DNA of 64,000 nucleotides from Mugil cephalus (Eukaryota > Chordata > Actinopteri > Mugiliformes > Mugilidae). The position numbers were made by a program, and so were the translations under genes. The stretch lies in NCBI RefSeq assembly GCF_022458985.1, contig NC_061781.1, forward strand, positions 16,585,001 to 16,649,000. Reading direction: 5' to 3'. The notes under the pieces were generated by a model. The model searched no databases. It was not told where the DNA came from and worked only from the letters and a program-made list of their open reading frames with translations. Shown here piece after piece: positions 24,811-37,342 of this stretch. Positions within the stretch are counted from its first letter, which is position 1. Each line of letters begins with the position of its first letter.

Positions 24811-27108
24811 ACGTAAGTGTATCTTTGTGCAAGTGGCCCAACCTCAAAAATCAATACGGTTTAAATTGTCAGACAATTACTTTGACCATTTACTCTACAG
24901 AATAATTAACTCACTCACCTTTAAGTATTATAACAGTGTTATTTTTAGATCATGACATTAATTTTATTTGCCTATATTTTAAATATTTTTGAATTGTAGA
25001 CAGATCAGTCTAGTAAAACAAGGAATTTGATGTTTGTTTCTTCGTCTCATGACTAATTTAAATTTGCATTTTACTACCTATGATAGTTCAGTAGTTTTAT
25101 TTCACTATATTTAATTAAAAACTTTTATGTAAATATTATTTGTATTATTTGAGTTCAGTTTAATTCCAGTAGACATAATATGTTAAAATATCATGTTTAG
25201 AAATGGCACCTCCTTGAGAGCTGCAGCGTTACTGCATTTTGTTGTAGTATAATGGATAATAATCCATGAGTATAATGGATAATAATCCATAAATATAATG
25301 GATAATAATCCATACTTTAGTAGGTTTTGTTGTTTATAGTAACTTAAAAAATAAATCAATAAATTGATGAATGTAAAACACCAACCTGAGAAGCATATTT
25401 TAACTTCACTATCCGTGGATAAGGACAAACACAGAATATAAAATATAGCAGAAGATGAACTGTTTTTTATTGACTAGTGCTCTAACTTGAAATATTTGCA
25501 GGAGAATCTCCTAAATGAAGAATAAAGTCAACTTTGCAGCATTCATTCCACGAAAATAAAACAGCACAAATCCTCGTCTCTGGTTTTCAATTCTGTTTCA
25601 GCCTTTCAGCTTGTGACAGATCAAGCTGGATACCAGTGCTCAGCTTCCTGGCAGAAATGGCGCAACAGTCTTTGTTTGTGTAAATACCGCTCATCTTCTC
25701 CAATCTGTCTCCTGCAGGTCCTCTCTGGTGACAACAGACTGAAAAATGCAAGTGGTGATGGGAGACTGACGGGAAAAAAAGGCATGATTTTCCAGTTTTA
25801 ACAGCGTTTCTGCAGCTGGATCTAAATATCAAAGCATGACATAATGCAATGAATTAATAACACACCTTTGAGAACGACGCACTGTACGGTTGATGATTTA
25901 TTGATTTGTTATGAGTTAGTGATCACATTTATTGCACAAAGGTATGTGAGAAAGAACCAAATACATTTACAGTGAGTGTGTAGTACGCTGAACATGTGTT
26001 TTTTTAAAATGAATGCTTGCGTTGTCTAGATTTGTATTGTGAAATCTCTATTACAAACACCTTGTATAATTCATTTGCATGGACACTGAAAACGAAATGA
26101 AATACATTCAAAGACATGAACTGAAATGTACACTGCATGAAAACGAATTCACTATTTACACAATGACTCCAGGAGAGAAACTTAAAAACAAAAACAAAAA
26201 AACAAGTGCATCGCTGCCACCTAGTGGCTGAATCTGCTCATGACCAGCACCCAAAGCAGGACCTCGTCTTTTCTTTTTCACGTACAAAATCCCCTAACAA
26301 GCCACATTCCTCAATCATTTCAGAAAATGGACTAGTGTATATAGTATACTTACATGCTTTAAGATTAAAGTAATTATTCTTGAGTTGCATTTTGTGTTTG
26401 TCGACCTGCAGGTATAGTGCAATCAGGATATCGTGCTTTAATTCAAACTTCAACTGCAAAAATCAAACAAACAAACAAACAACAACAAAAATAACATTTT
26501 CCCACACATTATAAGGCACTTTGTGCAGAAATCTTCACAGTTTTTTTATTTTTTATTTTTTTATCTTATCAGGTCTCTGATTTTATTTATTGCAACTCTT
26601 ACTGTTTTGCAGTTGGGAAACATTGTCGGTTGTATAAAGTCACAAGACTTAATTAACTGAATAGTTAAGAGACAAGTGTGACATTTCACTTCATAAAGAA
26701 AGCATTCCCCAAGCTGTCTCACACCAATCCCCATGCATAGTGCATTCTCATCTTCTCCTTCGCTTCTGGCTTTTAAGTAAAACATAAAATGTGCAACGAT
26801 CAGGTTTCACACCTGTTACCCTGTTCTCAGTCTCCTTCTTTTGCAGTTTTTTTTTTTTTTTTTTCTTTTGCAGTTTGTTTTAAGCCACCTAACCTGCTCA
26901 CAAACCTCACGCGTAATCCATTCAGCATAAATTCATCTGTAGTCAAGTGTCAGGCCTCAGTGCCAGACTTTGCATAGTTATAGAGGGGTCACGGTCTGAT
27001 CCCTCAGTCTCATGTTCATAAAGTGGATCTTTTTTTTTTTTCTTTTCTTTTCAATTCTCAAAGCACAGCCCTTCCTAGTTTTCTTCCTGTGAGCCACTCT
27101 TTGTGAAC
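24811..27108. other. Intergenic region, probably including the gja5 3' UTR
   Basis: AT-rich DNA without recognisable coding sequence, apart from the short tandem repeat at 25247-25315. The part just below 27109 should be gja5 3' UTR, since gja5 is on the minus strand; the T-rich tracts near 26530-26590 contain possible minus-strand poly(A) signals. No single end could be chosen. Confidence 0.4.
25247..25315. repeat. Three 23-bp tandem units, each near-palindromic
   Basis: Three adjacent units of about 23 bp with the core ATGGATAATAATCCAT, which is nearly its own reverse complement. The units differ only in their last bases. It lies in the non-coding interval between acp6 and gja5. Confidence 0.8.
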
Positions 27109-28245
27109 CTACACTGCCAGGTCATCTTGGCGCGCGCGGCTGCTGGTCCCGCTGGTCTTGCTCAGGCGCCGCTTCTCCTTCATGTAGCTGTGGTGCAGGG
27201 GGGTGCAGGCGTTGAGCAGCTCCGTGGGCGCCTGGTTGTATCTCATCGCCAGGAAGTCTTCCTCGTCCTCCAGGTTGTCGCAGCTGTGGTGCCGCTCGGT
27301 GGCCAGGTTGGCCGAGTTCTGCTGCAGGGCCATCCTGGTGTTGAAGGGGTGAGAGGCCATGGAGGTCATCGGGTTCATGGAGCCCGGGTCCGTCAGGCAC
27401 TGGTTGAAGTCGGGGGGCGGCGTGCAGGAGTTGGACGGCTGCGGCGTGCCGTTGCGCTCCAAGGCTGCGGTCGCCGCCACCGTCACGGCCCTGTGGTTGT
27501 TCCTCTGCAGCACCCTGTTGCGCACGCACCTCCTGATGCCCTTCCAGCTGAGATAGTAGAGCTCCAACAGAGACAGGAGCAGAGACACGCCGGCCACCAC
27601 CATCATGAAGATGATGAAGACGTTCTTCTCTGTGGGCCGAGACATGTAGCAGTTGACGGGGTTGGGGCAAGGCAACTGCTTGCACAGGTACATCGCCTTG
27701 AGGAACACCCCGTAGATCATATACTGCACCACCACGAACGTTACCTCCATCAGAGTTCGTATCAAGATGCTCAGGATGTAAGTTCGCAGCAGGGCCCCTT
27801 TTAGCCGAACGCGTCCGTCAGACGCCGAGCCCTTCGAGCCCTCTTTTTGCTGCAGGTACTCCTTCTCCCCCTCCAGGTCCCCTCCGCCTTCCCCTCTCGC
27901 CTCCCTCTCCTCCTGCTCCTTCTTCCGCTCCTTCTCCTCCTTGCGCACCGTGTGCAAGGCGTGGCCCATGTAGATGAGGGACGGCGTGGAGACGAAAACG
28001 ATCTGCAGCACCCAGTAGCGGATGTGGGCGATGGGGAAGGCGCTGTCATAACAAACGTTCGTGCAACCGGGCTGCTGAGTGTCACAGATGAAATCGCTCT
28101 GCTCGTCGCCCCAGGAGGACTCTGCCGCCGTGCCCAGCACCAGGATGCGGAAGATGAAGAGTATGGTGAGCCAGACCTTCCCAATGGAAGTGGAGTGTTC
28201 CTGGACCTCCTCTAGGAAATTTCCCAGCAGACTCCAGTCGGCCAT
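27109..28245 (-). CDS. gja5: Gap junction alpha-5 protein (connexin 40 type)
   Basis: A connexin, a four-pass membrane protein. Six form a hemichannel and two docked hemichannels form a gap-junction channel. The whole 378-residue protein is in one exon, as usual for connexins. It starts [14 protein letters not shown]; the first extracellular loop has C54, C61 and C65 (CX6CX3C), the second has [12 protein letters not shown] (CX4CX5C), and the four hydrophobic segments are in the expected places. The cytoplasmic loop is rich in Glu, Lys and Arg. The tail has [12 protein letters not shown], a Cx40 signature, and ends [10 protein letters not shown], like the PDZ-binding ends of alpha connexins. 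Human Cx40 is 358 residues. The closest zebrafish protein I recall is Cx41.8 (gja5b, the leopard pigment-pattern gene); which teleost duplicate this is cannot be decided here. It is divergent from gja8. Confidence 0.93.
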   Translation of the reverse strand: MADWSLLGNFLEEVQEHSTSIGKVWLTILFIFRILVLGTAAESSWGDEQSDFICDTQQPGCTNVCYDSAFPIAHIRYWVLQIVFVSTPSLIYMGHALHTVRKEEKERKKEQEEREARGEGGGDLEGEKEYLQQKEGSKGSASDGRVRLKGALLRTYILSILIRTLMEVTFVVVQYMIYGVFLKAMYLCKQLPCPNPVNCYMSRPTEKNVFIIFMMVVAGVSLLLSLLELYYLSWKGIRRCVRNRVLQRNNHRAVTVAATAALERNGTPQPSNSCTPPPDFNQCLTDPGSMNPMTSMASHPFNTRMALQQNSANLATERHHSCDNLEDEEDFLAMRYNQAPTELLNACTPLHHSYMKEKRRLSKTSGTSSRARQDDLAV

Positions 28246-28272
28246 CGCTCAGCTCACGGTCCGAGGGCGCAC
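28246..28272 (-). other. gja5: gja5 5' UTR part of coding exon with splice acceptor
   Basis: On the minus strand the sequence before the ATG reads TTTGGGTCTCAG then GTGCGCC. The coding exon therefore begins at 28272 after an AG at 28273-28274, with 27 bases of leader. This fits the connexin layout of one or more separate non-coding first exons, which could not be placed. Confidence 0.55.
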
Positions 28273-28274
28273 CT

Positions 28275-30829
28275 GAGACCCAAACACCGGGGAAGGAAGG
28301 CAGGAGGAGGGTGCAGCAGAGGTGAAAGGTGAAAAGTGAAAAGGTGAAGTCCCTGAGGTGGAGGGCAAGGAAAGGAGAAGTAAAAAGAGAAAAAGAGAAA
28401 CACAAATAATCAGTCACGGACCGCTGTAGATCCTCCACATTCCCGCCGCATGGAATGACCTGGATGCATGTGTGGCATTGTATGCGTAAAAATAGCTTCG
28501 CCCCCTGTGAATTGCTTGAGGACTTGACACTGTGGCATGAGAACGACCATTTTCCCATGAGGGAGCGGGAGCGGGAAAGAGGGAGAGTCATGCAAAAGTA
28601 AATAATGAAGTTGTTTTAAGAAATAGTATTCTGTATTATGTGTGTTTACACTCCCGCTCGTGCTATTCCAGATTACGTATGGGAGACCGACAGAGTCACC
28701 GGCCACCAAGAGGAACGTCACAGCTGGGAGTCTTTGTCCTTTTTAATGCTGTGACCTGACCCCGAGGTGCGTCGCCTCCATTTTGCCTGCGGCGCATCAC
28801 CAGCAGACTCAGCGGCGGTTCCTCTCTGCGGTGATGAAACCCTCCCACAGGTTCCCGACCTCGACCCGCTCCGAGGCGACAGTCGGATCTCCTCGTCTGT
28901 CCGAGCACGCGCGACTTCACCTCTTGACTCGAGCGTTAAGCGAGAGGCTGGGTAAGACCCAAACATGGCAGCGACGGCTGCCGAGTCTCAGCCGAGAACG
29001 ACCCTATAAGGCAGCTCGCCCAGACAGCTTTATGTGACTAATAAATGACTCCCATCATTGAGAGGTGGAGGAAGCCCATTAAACTCCACTAAGGGTCGAC
29101 CTCTAACTCCTCCATGTGCCTACGTCCACCTCCAGAGATCAAAGACACAACATAAGGAAGAATTAGGGCTCAAGGTGACACACATTTGAAGTCCAGCTAA
29201 ATGTATACATTTAGCTATGTCTTAAGCCAAACAGTCATTTTAAAAAGTGTGCAAGGGAGAAAATGATACACAGCAAAATCACAAAGAGTGGAGAAACACG
29301 ACAAGCAGGGTATTAATGTTCTCTCTTACCACCTCTCATCTCTCCCTGCATGTAATCCACGAGCAGTTGCTTCCATAGAAAGTAACTGTTCAGTCCACTG
29401 TGAAGGGCTTTGAGTTGGCTGACACTGGTTATGTGTGAGAGAGAGATGGACTAAATGACCATGACCATCTGTCCTTCTGTCTGTCTCTCCCCCTCCCTTA
29501 GAGTCTCTATGAAGTATATATATGGTAATAAAACGGAAAATCAGACCGTTGTGTTCTCTATCTGCAAAGCGTGGAAGCAAACCACAATTATGACACCGTT
29601 TCGGGGAGGACAACTTCTATCCATGCCTAAGGCTCGAGCACCAACGTAAAGGAAAGCTTGTCCGGTTCAGAGATTTCTTTCCAGCACCAGAGCTAATACC
29701 CGCCACAGCTGGACACCGGTCGGCAAAAAAACGGGGTCCGTGTCCCACTCAAACTACTGGCTCAAAGCCCCACAGGGATAAAGCCGATGATCTTTACTGG
29801 AAGTAATTCACAAACGGGCTGAGAGCTGGAGGAAGGGAGTGAGAGTACAGGCTGCACAATGGCAGGAGGTTGATCATGAAAAACTAATACAGCCCGTACT
29901 GACATCAGCTTTTCCTCATGTGCGGAACAATACGTGTCTCTCTGGGTTAGAAAATCAAAGATGTAGAAGGAGGGCGACTCGAATAAAATATTTCTTAGTC
30001 CTGTAGTAAATCTACAGCTATGCTAGCAAACGCCATAGGTGCAACATGCTAAAGTTGGTACGCTAACATGCTCTCAGTGATAATGCTGTCGTAATGTGTG
30101 ACACGTTTATCATCCTAGCTTAGCATGTTAGCATTGTCACGCTTAGTGATTAGCACGAAACGTGCAAAGTGCAGCTAATGATCAAGTATAACCAGAAGAT
30201 ACATGTATAGTGGGATATTTTAGTCTTAACTCTGAGGCACATCCATGTGGCACCATAGAGGAAATGTGTAAAATAGGATAAAAACCAAAAGTAGTGGAAG
30301 AAATTCTGTATTTTAATGGCTGATGTTTTGTATAAAGATGTTTAAACTACGAAGAAACTTCATTTGGGCAATACTTGAAATTAGAGATGAGAACAAAATA
30401 CTCTCAAGTTGTGGATTATTGAGAGAAAAAAAGGACAATATTTCTATTATATTCCATCAGATTTGGCACATATTGTATATAGAGTAAAATAATACATATA
30501 CACGAACTAGTATGCATACGCAGTGGTGAGAAAGGAAGCTTTTCTTTGGTGGATGTTAAGAATAAAGAGCCAGGGTTTTGCACAACGGTGGGAGGGCAGC
30601 TGTCTTCTCTGTCTCTTTCCCTCGACTGCCTCTTCCTGCTCTCAGAGGAAGCAATCTGAAACAATATGATTTCCGGAGGGACAAAAGGTACAAGGTATTA
30701 AAAGTCGGGGTTGCAGAGGTTACAGCCGAGCTGCTCTTCGCCGTAGGAGCGTCTTTATCCGCCGCCGTTTCTCCGTCACACCTGCGCTGCTGGCAATAAC
30801 CAGGGATTTACTGTGATCCATAGGGCCCT
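28275..30829. other. Upstream flank or first intron of gja5
   Basis: No coding sequence is recognised. 28700-29000 is more GC-rich than its surroundings and might hold a promoter or non-coding exon of gja5, but no element could be identified. Confidence 0.3.
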
Positions 30830-31020
30830 TAGCTGAGCTGCCTGGTTTCCCTGTGCACCATCATGGCTGTCAGGTTTGTTTATAAGCCCGGTGGCAGAGT
30901 AATGAAGGAGTAATGGACAATCTGGTTATAAAGGTATTCGGGGCGGCAAACTGCGCAAACGGGTGCATTATGCATCTCTGATTTATTTCTCTTTGACATT
31001 AATCAAAGCGACAGGGATGA
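30830..31020. promoter_or_regulatory. Candidate conserved non-coding element
   Basis: A compact stretch of complex, non-repetitive sequence with clustered homeobox- and POU-like words (ATTATGCAT, TTTATAAG, GGTTATAAAGG) and the inverted pair CTTTGACATTAATCAAAG at 30991-31008, which has two TCF/LEF-like half sites. It ends just before a long GT repeat. It lies 2.6 kb upstream of gja5 and 22.7 kb upstream of gja8. Judged by eye only; conservation was not tested. Confidence 0.25.
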
Positions 31021-31026
31021 GTCTCT

Positions 31027-31028
<2 letters not shown>

Positions 31029-31059
<31 letters not shown>
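31029..31059. repeat. GT dinucleotide microsatellite
   Basis: About 15 uninterrupted GT units. Confidence 0.95.
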
Positions 31060-31062
<3 letters not shown>

Positions 31063-34000
31063 TGAGTGTTGCTGAGCTAAAGTAGTTCCATGGAAACAAT
31101 GTCTACAATAGATGTTGGAAAGACATTATGATAAAGTAAGCGAGGGGGCAGACTCTGTATGAACTTGAGCCAACAGTGACGTTGTTTCGCCACTTTAACT
31201 CAAGCTATTCACTGTATGCCGCCGTATTAGAATTTCCATGTGCATGTCCTGACAGCGAGCTGGTCTGGACCGAAGCCACGAAGCTCAGAGAGGTGACGGG
31301 AAAATAAGCAGTTACTACACTGCATGGCTGCAGAGCGGTAGATGCTGCTGTGACTTGCAGCAGACTAACAGGAAAAAGTGCTGTGTGTTTTCTCTGCCAG
31401 GCAACACAAAGGTGAATCCTCAGCGCTGCCTTAAAGGGCACTGACTCTGATTTAGGACTCGGTGAGGCCTGTGGCAAGTCCCGAAGCTGGTTTTATGGAA
31501 CCATCAAATTATGTTTATGTGACGGTTTTTCGCCGCTTTAACGAATTAAAAGTTGCAAACATTTTCCTGATGATTTCCAAAAGCTATTCCGTACCCTCAG
31601 ACGGGTGACGACAGGGGAGCAGGGTTCATTTAAACATTCGTTCAGCGATGTCCACATTTCAGCGTTAAGTCGTGTTTGACAGAGTCCGGATCCTCTCCTC
31701 ACTGTCCTCACACACACACACACACACACTCACACAAAGGGAGTCGGATGGTGTACATTCTCTCAGAGCACTTCCCTTTAATGGCCCATGTTTAGACTGA
31801 CACCAGTGGAGGAAAAAAGCTATTTACACTGCATTGTGCATTAAGCACAGGTGTGAGCGTTTGGGAGGATTTGACGTTTTCAGCAACATGATCTCAACAC
31901 GCTCTTTTAAAACCAGATTACGTAAGTGAAGTGTATTTTCCTTAGGAGCAAAACCCTTTTAAATACGTTTATTCTAAACTAGACGTATATGGCCACAAAT
32001 ACAGTGGATTCTAAAAATATCTTGTAGAGCATAGGTCTTCAACAGGGGGTCTGTGACCCCCTAAGGGGTCCGTGGAGGTAATGCAGGGGGCATCGCAAAA
32101 TCTTTGGTTGATTAGACATTTTTTATATATTTTTTAAATTTTCTGCCACAAATTCTTTAAATACACATTTAAAGAACATATGTTAGTAAAGGGATAAGGG
32201 ATAGCTTAATGTTGAATGCAAAAAGCTAATAATAATGTATATTTATAAGTAGTAAATATACAGTAGAGTTTAATATAGAACACATATAGTAGGTAGGGGG
32301 TCCCTACTTAATCTCTCCATCAGTTTGAGGGTCCTTGGCCTGAAAAATGTTGAAGACACCTGTTTTAGAGCCACATTTGTCTGGAGATATTAGTGTAGAA
32401 CACCTTTTACTGCATATCTGTGGCTGAGGCCGCATTAAAAGAGTCCAAGAAAGAGTTGTACCTGCAGCATTTGCAGCATCTCATTGCTTTAGCCTGAACC
32501 AAAGTTCTTATTATCATATTCTGAATCACACACCTTTGCGCACTTCCTTTCGGTTAAAACAAAGAATGGCGATGGTTTATAAATTGCGCGTCTGCTCTCA
32601 TTTAAATCTTGTTAACTACAGTACACGGTGTTCAACAGTGCACACAAGCTAAACAAAGCTTCATTATCTAAAGTGTTTATAACTCTCCGTTTGGCTTTCT
32701 GCATTCATGTGAACTTTCATTTGAATTTGAATTTCTTCTGAATTTTTTTTGCTTTGTTTAAGAGAGGAGACTATTAAACGGCACCAAACAAGAAGTCTCT
32801 GCCAGGAGCTCTGTGACAAAAATATCTTTGCCAGCTCAAGTATCTTGTGCAGGTGCCGTGTTGTGACAGCTCAGCAACGCTTTCGCACCGGAGACAAACC
32901 ACACAACCGCTGCGTTCTAACATATTTATACGCAGGGTTTTTTTCCCGTCTCAGTTCAAAATCAACAACTGTTTCGAGAATGCCAAACACAATCGAGATT
33001 TACTTAATAAACCGATGATGCTCCTCTCTTACTCCTGGGGTGACTGATGATATTTTCAGTGAGACAGTGGGATCAATCGAAGGATTATTTATTTTCATTT
33101 GCATCTATTTTCACATGCATGTCAAGAGTTATATTTAAAGTGTGGCTTTTGAACTTTAAATCCCACTTCTGGTGGAGCCAATCCCAGCAGCTGTTTAGGT
33201 CCGGGAATGAGAGGAGGAGGAGGAGGAGGGGGGTGGCATCCCTCCCGACGAGCGCCACCATTATAATCAAGGATGAGCACGTTTAAGTTTAGCTATAGCG
33301 ACATTGTTGGAGGGGTGAGTTCGGGATATCGTGACCTGCAAAGTGGATCTGATGTAGGGTGAGGAGAGGGACGGAGGTGGTGGTGGGGGGATACTTCCAA
33401 CTCATGCGGGGTCACCTGTTGTCAGCCCTTGCAGGATCCCACTGCCACACATCAGTCAGAGCAGCAGAAGCCAGCGGGCCGACCCGCTGCCTGTTACCTT
33501 ACATGGCTGTCTGGCTCTTCATCTGCCCACTACTGTACACAGACCTGCAGCCCTGCTATGATCTATTGTTTAGCTGCGCATGGCATTACTCCGGGACCTT
33601 CAAACCAGACAGCTGCAAGGTGTTTCATGGAGGAAAATTCTCACCAACACAAACCCGATTTGAATTCCCGGACAGCTGCTATTATTATTTCTGGGTGGTG
33701 AATGAACAGAAAATTGGCATCCATGTTGGTTTCTATCGTTTTCGTCCTGAACACTGCGTCGGTAGCTACTGATTAATCCTTGGCAGCGCATTCAGGGCTA
33801 ATGAGCACGCAGCCTTTTAACTTTTGCCGTTGGACACATACGCATAAATCACACTTATTTGTTTAGCATGTTAGAATTAATTCCATCAAGTCAAGTTTTT
33901 TTTTTTTTTTTTTACAATGGTGCTGGAAGTCAAGTTTTTAATGCTGCATCTTCAAAGTCAAACAAAAAACAGACTTGAGCTAAAAACTGATATTATCTCC

Positions 34001-36032
34001 TTTGCACTTATATAATTGGAGATTTAGAACTTGAAGTTATAAATCAATTTATGAGTCTCTATAGAGAAATTGCATTTTTATTCCACAGCATTTGTTTTCT
34101 AACTATAATTATCTGTTTATTAGATTCAGAAATTAATAATAAATGTATTATCAGTTTACAGCTGTTCTGTAAATTAAACAGACAGTTAGAAGGAACTAGA
34201 TGGAAATGACACCGCATCCCGCTGCAACATTAAACGGTCTCTCTAATTTTACTAAATTAACGTTTTGAATAAAATATTTACTCATAAAAGAGTGTTTTTA
34301 TTCCATGAAACACAAGGAAAGAATGTGAGACGTCACTTCAGCTGAGCAAAAGTTTCTTGTTTCTCTTTTCCACTGCAGCCCACCGCATGAAACTCCCATA
34401 CACAGGCTAGTAGCTATTTTTATTAGACAAATGATGCAACTGTGTGGATATTTCTGATAGCATTAAATCTGAATTTCAACCTTCAGCTGCCAAGACAGGA
34501 CTGACGTAGTCGACCCTCAACGGCTTCGTTCAGCATGTACACATTGCTGGTGGCTCTGTATTTTAAGGATCCCAGCGCTGAACTTTGTTTCGGGTAGATT
34601 TGTCCCGTATTATGAAAAGAAGTAAGACAGAGATAGATATGAGTGGGCTGACAGCTGTACCTGCTGGGAAGACCAGGGGTCTAACATACATCAGGCCTCC
34701 CAGGATCAGGTTTTGTCTCTCAGAGATAACACTACTTCATTTACAGTACGATTTACCTGAGGAAGAATTGTAGCTGATCTACCTGGCTTACCTGTAGTCT
34801 GGGAATATGCGTCTGATCCTTATTCGGGTCCTTATTTGAAAGGAGGAGAAGAAGCAGCCGCAGCAGCAGAAGAAGAAGAAGAAGTCTTCCTTAAAGTCAA
34901 ATGTCAGGTGAAGAGATGCAGAGATGATCTGATGACCACAGTTCAAACCGCTGGGACCGTCTTCGTCTCGTAGGAACTTCAACAGGAGCTGACTCTTGAG
35001 TTTTAGGGCATCTGATCTGTTCGCCGTCACAGCATCAAGCTGTTAGTCCACAAGGGGGGCACGAGAAGAAAAGCAGGGGCATCACGAGAGAGTGTTTCCC
35101 CCCACGGACCTCCCTTCTCTCTCTTCCTCCTCCTCCATCTCCTCCTCTTCCTCTCCCCACTCCCCCCTTCTTCTCACATCCCTGGTGCTGTTTTCTTTTT
35201 TCTTTTTTTTTTTTTTGCGCTGGGAAGCAGTCTCCGGCAACAGGAGAGGAAGTGGAATTGTTTTCTGGGATCAATGGCAATTCCGTTCAGAGTAAACTTC
35301 CAGAGTGCTCTTATTTACTCTGTGGCCCTTCTGGTTTACAGCTCCTCTGTACAGAAGACAATCCTACAGTGCAAGATTGAAAGAAAGTTTATTCAGAAAC
35401 GTGCATAGTTTTGCCTAAAATATTGCTGATGTATTCACCCATGTGAGTTTTTAAAATAAAGTTAAACCGAAGACAAAAGTTGCAAACAAACATGTGATTT
35501 TAACTGTTCTTTGCGGATGGAAAACTCCTTGAGTAACTCCTTGAGTAACTTTTTTCAGATGCTAAAATTAATCCAGCAAACGGAGCGTAAACAGTCATGA
35601 GGCTTTGGTGAAAATAAAATACCTACTTTGTTCATCTGTCCGTCCCTGGGTCTCTCTCCCTCCTCTGGCTGCTCTCGAGACCACTTGAAGTTTGAGACGT
35701 TTACACCGAGTCACAGAAAGAAACTCAAAAGAGCTCATCCTCCTCCTCCACCTCCCCTTTCCTGCCTTTCACCTCGTTTCCCCGCGTGGTGCGAGTTTCA
35801 GCCCGGGACCCTCGGCTGCGCAGGCTGAGCCCGTGGACACATGTTGCATTATATAATGAGAATCTTTTAGGTTTAATTCCTCCTTGCTGAAGGCCAGCGT
35901 GAACTGAAAAGCAGTCAAATGGCTGTAATTATGTGGCCGGGGCACAGACATACAGACAGATAGCTCTGATGTCGTTTCAACAGATGTGACTTCACTTGAC
36001 CACCATCCTATCGCTCTCGCATCTCGAATTAG
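31060..36032. other. Intergenic, gja5-gja8 interval (part 1)
   Basis: Holds one terminal-inverted-repeat element (32030-32362), a CA tract on the plus strand near 31710-31735, a pyrimidine-rich stretch at 35100-35220, and otherwise complex non-coding DNA. The open frames near 33360-33770 and 34585-34773 are short and match no family I recognise. Confidence 0.4.
32030..32362. mobile_element. TIR element, copy 2 with 8-bp target duplication
   Basis: The left end is CATAGGTCTTCAAC and the right end, reverse-complemented, is CAGGTGTCTTCAAC. The flanking 8-mers are TTGTAGAG (32022-32029) and TTTTAGAG (32363-32370), differing at one base. An 8-bp duplication and such termini point to the hAT superfamily. 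At 333 bp with no open frame it is non-autonomous. Copy 1 is at 7952-8266. Confidence 0.72.
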
Positions 36033-36471
36033 AGGCCTGATCAAGCATAACATTAGGACCACTTTCCTAATATTGTGTTAGGAAACAGCCGTGACCCATT
36101 GGACCATGGACTCCCAGACCCCTGGAGCTGTGCTGTGGTGTCTGGCCCCAAGATGTTATTATCAGATCCTTTAAGTTGTTTAGTAAGGCCTCTATGGATC
36201 AGACTAGTTTGTCCAGCACGTCCCATAAATCCTCAATTAGGATTGAGATCTGGGGACTTTGGAGGCCAAGTCAACCATTCAAACTCATTGTACTCGTTGT
36301 CCTCAGAGTATTCCTGAACCATTTTTTCTTTTGTGGCATATTATGCTTCCAAAAAAGAGGCCACAGGGACCCAGGGAATACGGTCTCAATGAAAGGGCGT
36401 ACGACAGTAAATTCACATGAATGGCAGGACCCAAGGTTTCCAAGCAGGGCCTCACCCAAAAGAATCACACT
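36033..36471 (-). mobile_element. Tc1-like transposon relic, part 1 (3' end of transposase)
   Basis: Read on the minus strand it resembles the C-terminal half of a fish Tc1-like transposase. A segment corresponding to PFIETVFPG is followed by decayed sequence matching the usual QQDNAPCH and NSPDLNPIEH regions and the end TQY. Frames are broken, so it is inactive. The outer end at 36033 has the usual ATAACATTA.GACCAC border. The element is interrupted at 36472 by the insertion 36472-37074 and resumes at 37075. Confidence 0.65.
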
Positions 36472-37074
36472 CAGTGCGTTTACATGCAAGTGGAAAAAAA
36501 AAGGAATTATTGACATAATTGGACTATAACAGGAGAACTTAAGTGCATGTAAACACGTTACTCCGATTAAAAACGGAGTTCTCATTGTCCGATTGAGACA
36601 CCCGGACAATGCGATTGGAATCGGAGTTTTCATAATGCGTGTGCACATGCTCCACCACGGCTGCGCTGGCGTTTGACCCCGGAACAAACACGTCCAAGAA
36701 AGCCGGGCGTAGAAGAAGAAGAAGAGAAACGGAGCCGTCTGAGGGATAGCGCGGCTATTACCTGCATCAGAAGTAGCGCGAACATTACGTCTAAGATTAA
36801 AATATGTACTATTATCTGGTTGTTGTTTGTTGTTTGAAACGCCGGTCTGCCGCATAAACGACTCTTGTTTATTATATCACGTAATAGGTCACCCGGAAAT
36901 CGGGCCGTATTAACATGGTATTATCCCGCTGAAAAGACACATATCGCCACCTAGTGTGGTGGAGGAGAACAGTTATTCGATTTTCTTGTGCTGCATGTAA
37001 ACTGGGACAAGGACTGTAGTCAGAAAGTTGAATTTTGAGCATAACTCCATTAAGCTCTGCATGTAAACGCACTG
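36472..37074. mobile_element. Small TIR transposon nested in the Tc1 relic
   Basis: It is bounded by perfect 17-bp inverted repeats: CAGTGCGTTTACATGCA at the left and TGCATGTAAACGCACTG at the right. It is flanked by the 3-bp direct repeat ACT (36469-36471 and 37075-37077). Removing the element and one ACT restores a continuous Tc1-like sequence across the junction. Total 603 bp with no convincing coding capacity. A 3-bp target duplication is known for PIF/Harbinger and CACTA elements, but the termini do not decide the superfamily. Confidence 0.75.
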
Positions 37075-37155
37075 ACTGCCTTCTTCTTCACAGTTGATCC
37101 CGGCGACAGGTGTTAACCAGGTAAGCGACGCACCTGGGCATCCGCGGCTTTTAAA
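37075..37155 (-). mobile_element. Tc1-like transposon relic, part 2
   Basis: Continues the relic after the nested insertion, including CCAGGTAAGCGACGCAC, a stretch typical of the same fish Tc1-like family. It gives way at about 37155 to LINE-derived sequence on the plus strand. Confidence 0.55.
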
Positions 37156-37161
37156 TGTTCT

Positions 37162-37342
37162 GCCCCATCTGCCTGGAATGATGTGCAGAAGGAGGAATTT
37201 AAGACAATCATAAAAGACAGGGAAACACATTCATTTGGATCTTGCGCTGCACTGCGTAATCAAATTATTTGTGTTTTGTGTGTTTGCTGGAACCATTCTA
37301 TTGTCTGCGGTTGAATAAAGGATATAAATAAATAAATAGTTC
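37162..37342 (+). mobile_element. 3' end of a LINE
   Basis: A 50-codon open stretch, APSAWNDVQKEEFKTIIKD and onward to a TGA at 37312-37314, resembles the ORF2 C-terminus of CR1/L2-type LINEs (AP.LWN.LQ.). It is followed after a few bases by an AATAAA-containing tail and TAAA repeats (about 37325-37340), the usual 3' end of such elements. Confidence 0.55.

Noticed and set aside
27103-27804. 233-codon open frame on the plus strand across gja5
   Set aside because: Antisense shadow of a GC-rich connexin exon; its sequence is low-complexity Val/Leu/Arg/His.
36271-36855. 194-codon minus-strand open frame as a possible gene
   Set aside because: It is a chance read-through from the nested TIR element into a decayed Tc1-like transposase, so it has no single origin.
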